From: Candidatus Palauibacter australiensis
GTDB taxonomy: Bacteria > Gemmatimonadota > Gemmatimonadetes > Palauibacterales > Palauibacteraceae
Length of the DNA: 46,892 nucleotides
Assembly (NCBI GenBank): GCA_026705295.1
Contig: JAPPBA010000130.1
Location: 1 to 46,892, forward strand
Reading direction: 5' to 3'
Shown: positions 24,008-32,052 of the stretch, piece after piece
Numbering within the stretch: the first letter of the stretch is position 1
How the letters are laid out: each line of letters starts with the position of its first letter
Made by a program: the position numbers and the translations under genes
The notes under the pieces: model-generated
Told to the model about the DNA's origin: nothing
The model's database searches: none
What the model saw: only the letters and a program-made list of their open reading frames with translations

Positions 24008-24969
24008 GTGTCATCTCCCTCATCGGTTGCGGGTCCTTCCGCCGGCGCAGGCTCCTCGGCCGCAGCGGGCCCTTCCGCCGGAGCGGGCCCGTCGGCAGGA
24101 GCGGGCCGGCCGCCGGTGCGGATCACCCCCTCCTGGGCGACCGAGGCTACCAGCGCCCCTTCCCGCGTGAAAAAACTCCCGCGCGTGAAGGCCCGCGCGC
24201 CGCTCGCGACCGTGCTCTCCGTCACGTACAGGAGCCAGTCGTCGACCCGGAAGGGACGGTGGAACCAGATCGCGTGGTCCAGCGAGGCGCCCATCAGGTC
24301 GCGGTCGAAGAACGTGCGCCCGTGCGGCACGAGGGCGGCGCGCAGGAGCCCGTAGTCCGAGGCGTAGGCGAGCACGGCCTGGTGGTCGAGCGGGTCATCG
24401 CCCAGCTCTCCCACCGTCCGGATCCAGGCGCGCCGGACGGGCCGGTCGGGTTTCGGCCGGAACGGGTCGAGCGGGGCGACGGGGCGGCGGTCGAGCGGCC
24501 GGTCCTGCGTGAGCAGGGAGCGGAGCGGCTCGGGGACGCGGCCGGCCTGCCGCCGTATGATGTCGATCTCGGACTCGAGCGCCTCCGGTGGCAGCACGTC
24601 CGGCATCGTCTCCTGGTGCTCGATGCCGTCCTCCGTCTTGTGGAAGGAGGCGGACATGTTGAAGATCGCGCGGCCGTGCTGGATCGCCGTCACGCGCCGC
24701 GTGGTGAAGCTCCGTCCGTCGCGCAGGCGGTCCACGAAGTAGACGACCGGGATCTCCAGATCGCCGGCCAGGATGAAGTATCCGTGCAGCGAGTGGGCGG
24801 AGCGGTCCTCGGTGTCGACGGTCCGGCGCGCCGCCACGAGCGACTGGGCGAGCACCTGTCCTCCGAAGATCCGGCCCGAGCCGATGTCCCGGTTCTGCCC
24901 GCGATAGATGTTCCGCTCGACCGGTTCGAGGTCGAACAGATCGACCAGGTCCCGCGCGGCGTAGGTCAA
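24004..24969 (-). CDS. tesB: TesB-type acyl-CoA thioesterase II with a Pro/Ala/Glu tail
   Basis: The 321-residue double-hotdog thioesterase hydrolyses acyl-CoA to free acid and CoA in the cytoplasm. The E. coli TesB catalytic trio Asp204/Thr228/Gln278 has counterparts Asp205 (YASDYGLL), Ser229 (ASLDHAIWFH) and Gln279 (SVAQEGVIR), so Thr is replaced by Ser. Family signatures RGQNRDIGSGRIFGGQVLAQ and HSLHGYFILAGD are present. The last 33 residues form a repeated PAPAEG-like tail that is not part of the family and is encoded by an imperfect DNA repeat. The start is a TTG whose bases overlap the amidase TGA (TTGA), with GGAGCG upstream. The next gene overlaps this stop by 4 bases. All three genes should be translated in tandem. 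Confidence 0.9.
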   Translation of the reverse strand: MTYAARDLVDLFDLEPVERNIYRGQNRDIGSGRIFGGQVLAQSLVAARRTVDTEDRSAHSLHGYFILAGDLEIPVVYFVDRLRDGRSFTTRRVTAIQHGRAIFNMSASFHKTEDGIEHQETMPDVLPPEALESEIDIIRRQAGRVPEPLRSLLTQDRPLDRRPVAPLDPFRPKPDRPVRRAWIRTVGELGDDPLDHQAVLAYASDYGLLRAALVPHGRTFFDRDLMGASLDHAIWFHRPFRVDDWLLYVTESTVASGARAFTRGSFFTREGALVASVAQEGVIRTGGRPAPADGPAPAEGPAAAEEPAPAEGPATDEGDDT

Positions 24970-26717
24970 GGGAAGCGCTCCGGCGGCACGCGGCGCAGCG
25001 ATGCCTGCTCAAACGCGTAGGCGAGTTCGATGAGCCGCGGCTCGCTGCACGCCGCGCCTGTGAACCCGATGCCGAACGGCGCGGGCCGGGCGTCGAAGCC
25101 CTCGGGAAAGGCCGGCGTCGGCGCGTTGGGCACGAAGCCGAAGGGCACGACGATGTGCGGGTACTGCGCCCGTGCCGCGAGCGCGGCCCCCCGGCTCCCC
25201 GGCGTGAAGATCGCGTCGAGGTCGTACTCGTCGAGCACCGCGTCGATCCCGCGCGCCTGGCTCAAAAGCGAGTCCTTCGCCATGTCCGCCGCGTTCCGGG
25301 CCCGGTCCGCCTCCACGTCCATCTCGTCGGAGATGTCGTAGCGCGACTGCTCGTACTTCATCGACCCGGCCGCCCGGTTCGCGAGGTTCCACTCCCGAAG
25401 CTCGGTCAGCGTCCCGACCGGCGCCGAGGGCCCGAGCGATGCGAGCCACGCGTCGAAATCGCGCTTCATCCCGTACTTGAAGTTGACGGAACATCCCGCG
25501 TCCGAGCCCTTCGCCTGGTGCCCGCCGATGCAGAGCGGCCACGTGTTGAAGTTCGCATCGGGGTCCGGATCGACGAAGCTGGGGATCTCGGCCGGGTCCA
25601 CGACCACCGCGCCCGCCGCCTCGAGGACCGCGATGGCCTCGGCCATGAGCGCCGCCGCCTCGTCGCGGAGGCCGCCGACCGTCTCGCCTCCGACCTCCAC
25701 CGGCTCGTAGTAGAAGGCCCGGGGGATCCCGATCCGAGCGCCCTCCAGCCCAGCCGCGTTCAGGAACGGCGTGTAGTCGCGGCCCGCCGGCGCCTCGCAC
25801 CGCGCGGTGGCCGCATCGTTCGGGTCCGGCTCCGCCCCCTCCATCACCCCGAGCATGATCGCCGCGTCGGTCACTGTGCGGGCCATCGGCCCCGCCATGT
25901 CGTGGTCCAGCGTCACCGGCGCCACGCCCCAGCGGCTGACGCGCGCGATCGTCGGCCGGATGCCGACGAGCATGTTCGCGTTCGAGGGGCTGATGATCGA
26001 CCCGCCCGTGTCCGTCCCCACGTTCGCGGACCAGAAGCTCGCCGCCGTCCCGATCCCCGAGCTGGAGCCGCCCGTGGTAAGCGCCGGACGCCCGTCGTTG
26101 CGGCCTTCCCGTGGGTCGCGGCGCGGGTCGTAGGGGTTGAGGCCGTAACCCGTGAGGGCGTTGTAGTTGCCCGGCATCTGGTTCGGCGGCCCCGCCATGA
26201 AGTTCGCGAACTCCGTGAGCCCCGCCTTGGCGATGATGATCGCGCCCGCCTCGCGCAGGTTCGTCGTCAGCGTGGCTTCGTACGGCGGGAAATACCCCTC
26301 GAAGGCGAGCGATCCGCCCGTCGTCGGGATGTGCGTCGTGTGGATGTTGTCCTTGAGCGCGACCGGGATGCCGTGCAGCGGCCCGCGCACGTTGCCCGCC
26401 GCCCGCTCCGCGTCGAGCGCCTCCGCCTCCGCGAGCGCGTTCGGGTTGACCGAGACCGCCGCGTTCAGCTGCCACTCGTAGCGCGCGATCCGCGCCAGGT
26501 GCTCCATGACGATCTGCCGCGACGTGACCCGCCCGCTCTCCATCGCCGCCCGCATCTCCGGAATCGTCGCTTCCACCACGTCGAACGGCTCGGCCTCGGA
26601 CGCCGGCCCGCCGCACGCCACCGCAAGGACGGCCAGCAGGACGCTCACCGGCAGGACGCGTCCCGGCCGGACTCCGGCCCCCAGGGCGCGGGTGTGGGCG
26701 CTTGGCACTGACTTCAT
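24966..26717 (-). CDS. Exported amidase-signature family hydrolase (lipoprotein), second copy
   Basis: The 583-residue product has a hydrophobic signal ending in LAVAC (Cys35) and an intact amidase-signature triad: Lys122 (VALKDNIHT), the GGSSSG loop (216-221) and Ser240 (TDTGGSIISPS). A long insertion around 370-420 and a C-terminal segment YPHIVVPFGFVPNAP complete the family pattern. Unlike the amidase at 8938 it lacks a twin-arginine motif, so it is probably Sec-exported. It is the first gene of an overlapping minus-strand operon with the TesB-type thioesterase and NHL lipoprotein. GGAGG lies 6 bases before the ATG. The substrate amide is unknown; a cleaved acyl chain could later be activated and handled by the thioesterase, which is speculation from context. 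Confidence 0.9.
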   Translation of the reverse strand: MKSVPSAHTRALGAGVRPGRVLPVSVLLAVLAVACGGPASEAEPFDVVEATIPEMRAAMESGRVTSRQIVMEHLARIARYEWQLNAAVSVNPNALAEAEALDAERAAGNVRGPLHGIPVALKDNIHTTHIPTTGGSLAFEGYFPPYEATLTTNLREAGAIIIAKAGLTEFANFMAGPPNQMPGNYNALTGYGLNPYDPRRDPREGRNDGRPALTTGGSSSGIGTAASFWSANVGTDTGGSIISPSNANMLVGIRPTIARVSRWGVAPVTLDHDMAGPMARTVTDAAIMLGVMEGAEPDPNDAATARCEAPAGRDYTPFLNAAGLEGARIGIPRAFYYEPVEVGGETVGGLRDEAAALMAEAIAVLEAAGAVVVDPAEIPSFVDPDPDANFNTWPLCIGGHQAKGSDAGCSVNFKYGMKRDFDAWLASLGPSAPVGTLTELREWNLANRAAGSMKYEQSRYDISDEMDVEADRARNAADMAKDSLLSQARGIDAVLDEYDLDAIFTPGSRGAALAARAQYPHIVVPFGFVPNAPTPAFPEGFDARPAPFGIGFTGAACSEPRLIELAYAFEQASLRRVPPERFP

Positions 26718-26828
26718 GGGATCCTCCGATTCCCGGGACTCTCACGCGGACCTCGAATCTCGCCCCGTCGTCGCCGTATAGTAAGGGATGATCCGCCGTC
26801 CGCCGCAGCCTCGACATGGGAGACCGCC

Positions 26829-27722
26829 GTGGCAAGCCAAGCCCCGCCTCGCACGCCGTCCTCGCGCCGCGCCCGCCAACTCGCCGCGTGCGCGCTGTTC
26901 GCCCTCGCCGTCGGCGGCGGGACTCCGGCCGTCGGCCAGGACCTCGACGCTCCGCGCCCGATCGACCGGCTCGACACGGTGTGGATCGAGGAGATGACGT
27001 GGATGGAGGTGCGCGACGCGCTCGCGGAGGGGATGACGACGGCGATCATCGGCACCGGGGGCATCGAACAGAACGGCCCCTACCTGGCCAGTGGCAAGCA
27101 CAACTTCGTGCTGCGGGCCACGGCGGAGGCGATCGCGCGCGAACTTGGGAACGCGCTCGTCGCTCCCGTCATCAAGCTCGTCCCCGAGGGGAGCATCGAT
27201 CCGCCGTCCGGGCACATGCGCTACCATGCCACGATCAGCGTCCGGCAGGAGACGTTCGAGGCCATGCTCACGGATGTCCTGGGCAGCCTCGCCGCGCATG
27301 GGTTCGAGAATCTCGTCCTCATCGGGGACAGCGGAGGCAACGTGAGCGGGATGGAGAACGTGGCCGCCGCCCTCAACGCGGCCTGGGCGGACCGGCCGGC
27401 CCGCGTCCATTTCATCCCGGAATACTATACGGAAGACATCTACAGTTGCGACTATCTGAAGGAGGAACTGGGGATATTCCAGCAGCCGGACGAGTGCGTG
27501 GCGACCCGCAACGAGTACCACGACGACTATCACTATTCATCCATAATGGCCACCGTCGATCCGAACACGATCCGCGCGGATCAGCGGCGGGACGCCGGCC
27601 TCCTCTCGATCAACGGCGTCGACCTCTCACCTCTGGAACTGACGGTGGAGAACGGACGGCGTCTCGTCGATTACCGCGCCGGGATCACCGCCCGCGCCAT
27701 CCGCCGCTCGATCGCCCGGTGA
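26829..27722 (+). CDS. Exported creatininase-fold protein with altered metal site
   Basis: The 297-residue product has a signal peptide (ACALFALAVGGGTPAVGQ) and the creatininase/creatinine amidohydrolase fold: TTAIIGTGGIEQNGPYL, PVIKLVPEGSI, HMRYHATISV, FENLVLIGDSGGN. In active creatininases the first motif carries Glu-x-His and then Asp as metal ligands, and the second reads NGHxxN. Here these are EQNG, KHN and GDSGGN, so several ligands are replaced. Either metal binding is remodelled or the protein has another role. The start is GTG 26829 with GGGAG upstream; TATAGT (26777-26782) could be a -10, but no good -35 fits. Its last 96 bases overlap the convergent amidohydrolase gene. Confidence 0.8.
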   Translation: MASQAPPRTPSSRRARQLAACALFALAVGGGTPAVGQDLDAPRPIDRLDTVWIEEMTWMEVRDALAEGMTTAIIGTGGIEQNGPYLASGKHNFVLRATAEAIARELGNALVAPVIKLVPEGSIDPPSGHMRYHATISVRQETFEAMLTDVLGSLAAHGFENLVLIGDSGGNVSGMENVAAALNAAWADRPARVHFIPEYYTEDIYSCDYLKEELGIFQQPDECVATRNEYHDDYHYSSIMATVDPNTIRADQRRDAGLLSINGVDLSPLELTVENGRRLVDYRAGITARAIRRSIAR

Positions 27723-30700
27723 GTCCCCCCGCGCGCGGTCCCAGTAGTCGGTGGGGCGGTCGTCGCTCATGAGGGCATCCTCGTCCACCCAGTAGTACTC
27801 GCCGAACGGTTTCGGGTCGGGCCACACCTCGTCGAGCGTGTCCGCGTCGTACACGATCCCGTCCTTGACCACGAGCCGGATGTCCGCCGTGTTCCGGATG
27901 TCGTCGAGCGGGTTCGAGTTGAGGACGATGAAGTCCGCCAGCTTGCCCTCGGCGAGCGACCCCGTCTCGTGCTCGAGACCCAGGAAGTGGGCCCCGTGGA
28001 TCGTCCCGATCTCGATCCCGGTCATCTCGTCGGTCCCCGCCGCGGCCATCCAGACCTCGTAGTGGGAGCCGAGGCCGTGCAACTGGCCGTGCGAGCCGAT
28101 CGCGCCCCAGCCGCCTTCCTCGATGATGTCGCCGAGGCCGCGCGCGATGAGGGGAAAGCTGTAGTCCGTCTCCGGGCGCATCATGCGGCGCCGGGTGGAG
28201 GGGATGAGCATCCGCCACGGTAGCCAGCGGCGCAGCTTCTCGTCCTTCCACACGTCGTCGGTCTGGTAGAAGTACTCCTCGTTCCAGGCGCTCGGACCGC
28301 CGACAATGAAGGTGGGGGAGTACACGGCGTCGGACTGGCCGAAGAACTTCGCGACGTCGCCGTACAGCGGCACGTAGCTGAGCGGGTGCTCCCAGCCGGT
28401 GTGGCCGTCCATGATCATGCCCATGTTGTACTCGATGTCGCCGCCCTCGGCGGTCACGCGCAGGCCGCGCACCCGCGCCGCGTCCGTGACCCACTGCCGC
28501 TGGTCGCGGCGCGGCTGCAGGTATTCCTTGATCATCACGGCGCCCCACGACGCGAGGCGCGCGACGTTCTGGTCCGCCAACTCGTAGCTCGAAATCTCGT
28601 TCTGGCGCGCCCCGTCGCCGGAGTAGACGGGGTCCCCTGTGCTGTAGGTGCGCGGGCCGATCATGGCGCCCGCCTCGATGAGTTCGGCCGCGGGAAAGAC
28701 GTTCGACGACCACTGCGAGTTGTCGAGCGTCGTCGTGACCCCGTACGCCATGTAGATCGCGGACTCCCAGTTGCGCTGCGGGATCACGCCGACGTGGTCG
28801 CGGTGATGGTGCGCGTGCATGTCGATGAGGCCGGGCATGATCGTCGTGCCGGAGGCGTCGATCATGCGGTCCGCCCCTGCGGTGTCGCAGTCGCCGATGC
28901 AGGCGAGGCGGCCGTCCCGCACGAGGATGTCGCCGTTCGCGATGACCCGGTCGTCCTCGGCCGTGATGATGCGGGCGCCCGTGAAGGCGACGCTCCCCCC
29001 GGCGATGTGACGCGGCAGCTCGAGGCCGATCGGCGTCTCGACTGTCTCGCCGCTGTTCGGGTCGTGCGTGTAGTAGCGCGGGCCGCTCACGAACTCGAGC
29101 GTGTTCGCGTCGCGCCAGCGCGGATGGATGCCGCCCTCGAAGCTGACCTGCGTCACCGGGAGCTGACCGTTGCGCTTGGCGATGCGGACGATGTTCGACC
29201 CGGTCCCGCCGTACGGGAAAGGCATCCGGTACACGTTGTCGCCCTCCTGGAAGGCGAGCCACGCACCGTCCGGCGACACCGCCGCCTCGTCCGCGTCCGG
29301 CAGCTTGAAGTGGACCCGGCGGTCGCTCCCGTCGAGGCGGATGGAGGCGATCTCCGTCCCCGCGGGCTCGCCGTCGTCGGGCCCCAGCGCCTCGGGATAG
29401 AAGAGTCGTCCCTCCGGTCCGAACGACGCCTGCGCGACGGGCCGCCGCGGCATGAGCGGACGCCCGCCCGTGTAGGGACGCGCCACCTTGGTGATCAGCG
29501 AGGCGTCGCCGCCCGCGGCCGGCACGCGCACGAAGTCGAAGAACTGGTTGCTCGCCACCGTGCGGCCGTGGGTCGTGGCTCCCGATCCCCGCGTGACGAC
29601 GATGTCCCGCCCGTCCGGGCTCCACGCGGTGTTGAGGTATTCCCCCGCCCGCGTCGTGAGCCGTCCGGGCTCGCCGCCGTCCGCCGGCACCCGCCACACG
29701 TGCCCCTGGTCGGCGTCCGCCCAGCTCGTGAATGCGATCGAGCGCCCGTCCGGCGACCACGCGGGCGCCATCTCGAACGGCTCGAAGGAGTCCGGCGTGA
29801 GCCGCCGCGGCGTGCCGTCCGGCAGATCCATGATCCACACCCGCCCCACGGCCTGGAAGGCGAGTCGGCTCCCGTCCGGCGATGAGGCGGTCCAGCGCGG
29901 GAACTTCACTTTGAACGTCTCGCCGAGCGCCATCTGCGGGCGCCCCGCCATCTCGGAGATCGTGCGTTGCACGCGGGCGGTGAAGGGGATCGTCGTCACG
30001 GCGCCGTCGAGATCGACGCGGCGGATCTTTCCGCCCGCCGAGACTACGATGGACCGCGAGTCCGAGGCCCAGGTGTACCCCGGCAGGTCGCGGGACACCT
30101 TCATCCCCTCCGCCATGTCCACCTCGATCGGGTCCATGAGGACGCGCTCCGCCCCCGTTTCCAGGTCGCGCAGCCAGAGCGCGGTGCGGGGGCCGAAGCG
30201 GTGCCCCTCGTGCGAGATCGTCCCATCCGGGATGCGACGCGCGAAGGCGAGCCAGCGCCCATCGGGAGACGGCTCCGGCGCGATCGCCCCGCCGCTCGAA
30301 GTCTGCCCCTGCTGCACCGTCACGCCCGATGTGATCTCGTCCACCCGCCCCGTCTCGAGGTTGAGGCGCCGGATCTGCTTGTGCCCCTGTGTCATGTCCA
30401 GCCGGCCGGACCCCAGCCCGGGAGGCGCGGCCCGGAAATGGAAGTAGAGCGACCCTCCGTCGGGCGAGAACGAGGGCCACTGGGCGCCGGAATGGTCCGA
30501 GCCCACGAGGTGCACGCCCTCGCCCCCGTCCCGGGAGTACATCCACAGCCCCGGCGCCGGGCCGCCCCCGCCGCGCCGCGTCGAGGTGCGCCGTACGACG
30601 ATGAAGCGCCCGTCCGGACTCCACGCCGGCTCCCACGCGCGCAGCCCCTGGTCCTCGAATACGGGACGCGGGTTCGAGCCGTCCGCGTCCATCAGCCACA

Positions 30701-31112
30701 GGTTGCTCTGCCCCCCGCGGTCGGAGATGAAGGCGATCGTCGAACCGTCCGGCGACAGGGACGGGTGATAGTTGACGGCCACGCCCGTGTTCTGTGTGAG
30801 GACCTCCGCTTCGCCCCCCTCCACGGGAAGCCGGTAGATGTGCCCGAGCAGGTCGAACACGAGCCACCGGCCGCCCGGATCCAGGTCGATCGACATCCAC
30901 GTTCCTTCGTCCGTCGTGAAATCGACCTCCCGCGTCTCGCCGAGGGGCGCGGTCACATCCCACGCCTGGGCCGCGTCACCTTCCTGCGGGAGCGCGGCGT
31001 GCCCGGGCGCGGCAAGCGCGAGACCGAGCAGCGTCAAGACACCGGCACGGGCCGGTCGGGCGCCGGGAGCGGGTCGGGCGGCGAGAGCCGAACCGTTGCG
31101 GGAATCACACAT
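27627..31112 (-). CDS. Exported TolB-like propeller plus amidohydrolase fusion
   Basis: The 1161-residue product has a signal peptide (GVLTLLGLALAAPGHAALPQ). Residues about 50-700 hold PD40/WD40-like blades, for example YHPSLSPDGSTIAFISDRGG, WEPAWSPDGRFIVVRR, MAPAWSPDGRSIAFTSWAD and NTAWSPDGRDIVVTRG. Residues about 740-1110 form an amidohydrolase: MIDMHAHHHRDH carries the HxH metal ligands, later GWEHPLSY, GSHGQLHGLG, and a family-typical close GSLAEGKLADFIVLNSNPLDDI. Such proteins probably cleave peptides or cyclic amides in the periplasm; the substrate is unknown. GGAGG lies 7 bases before ATG 31112. An ATG at 31142 overlaps the ppsR stop (ATGA) but lacks a ribosome site. The last 30 or so residues, after YWDRARG, look unlike the family and read antisense through the creatininase gene end. 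Confidence 0.88.
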   Translation of the reverse strand: MCDSRNGSALAARPAPGARPARAGVLTLLGLALAAPGHAALPQEGDAAQAWDVTAPLGETREVDFTTDEGTWMSIDLDPGGRWLVFDLLGHIYRLPVEGGEAEVLTQNTGVAVNYHPSLSPDGSTIAFISDRGGQSNLWLMDADGSNPRPVFEDQGLRAWEPAWSPDGRFIVVRRTSTRRGGGGPAPGLWMYSRDGGEGVHLVGSDHSGAQWPSFSPDGGSLYFHFRAAPPGLGSGRLDMTQGHKQIRRLNLETGRVDEITSGVTVQQGQTSSGGAIAPEPSPDGRWLAFARRIPDGTISHEGHRFGPRTALWLRDLETGAERVLMDPIEVDMAEGMKVSRDLPGYTWASDSRSIVVSAGGKIRRVDLDGAVTTIPFTARVQRTISEMAGRPQMALGETFKVKFPRWTASSPDGSRLAFQAVGRVWIMDLPDGTPRRLTPDSFEPFEMAPAWSPDGRSIAFTSWADADQGHVWRVPADGGEPGRLTTRAGEYLNTAWSPDGRDIVVTRGSGATTHGRTVASNQFFDFVRVPAAGGDASLITKVARPYTGGRPLMPRRPVAQASFGPEGRLFYPEALGPDDGEPAGTEIASIRLDGSDRRVHFKLPDADEAAVSPDGAWLAFQEGDNVYRMPFPYGGTGSNIVRIAKRNGQLPVTQVSFEGGIHPRWRDANTLEFVSGPRYYTHDPNSGETVETPIGLELPRHIAGGSVAFTGARIITAEDDRVIANGDILVRDGRLACIGDCDTAGADRMIDASGTTIMPGLIDMHAHHHRDHVGVIPQRNWESAIYMAYGVTTTLDNSQWSSNVFPAAELIEAGAMIGPRTYSTGDPVYSGDGARQNEISSYELADQNVARLASWGAVMIKEYLQPRRDQRQWVTDAARVRGLRVTAEGGDIEYNMGMIMDGHTGWEHPLSYVPLYGDVAKFFGQSDAVYSPTFIVGGPSAWNEEYFYQTDDVWKDEKLRRWLPWRMLIPSTRRRMMRPETDYSFPLIARGLGDIIEEGGWGAIGSHGQLHGLGSHYEVWMAAAGTDEMTGIEIGTIHGAHFLGLEHETGSLAEGKLADFIVLNSNPLDDIRNTADIRLVVKDGIVYDADTLDEVWPDPKPFGEYYWVDEDALMSDDRPTDYWDRARGDSPGDRAADGAGGDPGAVIDETPSVLHRQFQR

Positions 31113-31138
31113 GGCGGGACCTCCGGTCGGGGAGTGAA

Positions 31139-31975
31139 TCATGATGTCGTGCGCCGCTCGAGGCGGGTTGCGTCGAGGATCCGGCTGGCCAGTTCCTCGA
31201 TCGAGCAGCGGGTCGCGTCGATGAAGGGGATGTCGAGGCGCTCGAACAGCGACTGCGCCTGGCGGATCTCGAAGCTCACCTGGCGGGGCGAGGCGTAGCG
31301 CCGGCCGATGCCGCGCGCGCTCCGCAACTCCCCGAGGCGCTGGGGCTCGATCGTGAGCCCGTAGATCTTGTCGCGGTGGTCGAGGAGAGGGGGTGGAATC
31401 CGCCGCTCCTCCAGATCGCTGCCCGTGAGAGGGTAGTTGGCGGCGAACACGCCGTACTGGAGCGCGAGGTACAGGCAGGTCGGGGTCTTGCCCGATCTCG
31501 ACACGCCGACCAGCACGAGGTCGGCCCGGTCGTATCCCTGCGGGTTCGAGCCGTCGTCGTGAGACAGCGCGAAGTTCATCGCCTCGATGCGGCGGTCGTA
31601 TTCCCGGTAGTTCTGGATGCCGTGGGATACGCCCATGGCGTGCTGCGACTTGTGGCCGAGTTCCTTCTCGAGCGGGCCGAGAAAGGAGTCGAAGAAGTCC
31701 AGGAAGAGGGCGTCGGTCTCCTCCACGATCTCCCGCACCGTGTCGCGCACGTCCTCCTTGACGAGGGTGCTGAAGACGATCGGCGGCGACCCCTGCACGC
31801 GGGCCGTCGTGTTGATGTTCCGGGCGGCGCGTTTCGCCTTGTCGACGGTGGAGACGAATGGTACGGTGATTTTCGTGAAGTCGAGGGCGTCAAACTGCGC
31901 GATCAGGCTGTGGCCGAGGGTCTCGGCCGTGACGCCCGAGTGGTCGGAGACGAAGAACACCGTTCGCTGGGTCAT
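31139..31975 (-). CDS. ppsR: PEP synthase regulatory protein (kinase/pyrophosphorylase, DUF299)
   Basis: The 278-residue product matches the PSRP/DUF299 family: [23 protein letters not shown] at the start, the P-loop GVSRSGKT (157-164), [21 protein letters not shown], then [14 protein letters not shown]. In E. coli this bifunctional cytoplasmic enzyme inactivates PEP synthase by ADP-dependent phosphorylation of a Thr near the catalytic His, and reactivates it by Pi-dependent dephosphorylation. Its target gene ppsA is transcribed divergently right next door, with a 24-bp inverted repeat in the gap, which strengthens the call. The amidohydrolase gene follows downstream, with its possible first ATG overlapping this stop. 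Confidence 0.95.
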   Translation of the reverse strand: MTQRTVFFVSDHSGVTAETLGHSLIAQFDALDFTKITVPFVSTVDKAKRAARNINTTARVQGSPPIVFSTLVKEDVRDTVREIVEETDALFLDFFDSFLGPLEKELGHKSQHAMGVSHGIQNYREYDRRIEAMNFALSHDDGSNPQGYDRADLVLVGVSRSGKTPTCLYLALQYGVFAANYPLTGSDLEERRIPPPLLDHRDKIYGLTIEPQRLGELRSARGIGRRYASPRQVSFEIRQAQSLFERLDIPFIDATRCSIEELASRILDATRLERRTTS

Positions 31976-31986
31976 CGTACACTGAT

Positions 31987-32010
31987 TCTCCGGCCTGCAT
32001 CGGCCGGAGA
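31987..32010. promoter_or_regulatory. 24-bp inverted repeat between divergent ppsR and ppsA
   Basis: Perfect 9-bp arms TCTCCGGCC (31987-31995) and GGCCGGAGA (32002-32010) surround a TGCATC loop. It occupies the centre of the 77-base gap shared by the two divergent genes. It could be an operator controlling both directions or a hairpin in the ppsA leader. No T-run follows on the plus strand. Confidence 0.55.
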
Positions 32011-32052
32011 CAACCGCTCAGGGTCGCTGGGAGGCCGGGGTTGGGAGTCGCC

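Noticed and set aside
27685-30963. A 1092-codon open frame in another minus-strand frame of the amidohydrolase gene
   Set aside because: Its translation is low-complexity and Arg/Gly-rich. The other frame has a signal peptide, propeller repeats and metal ligands.
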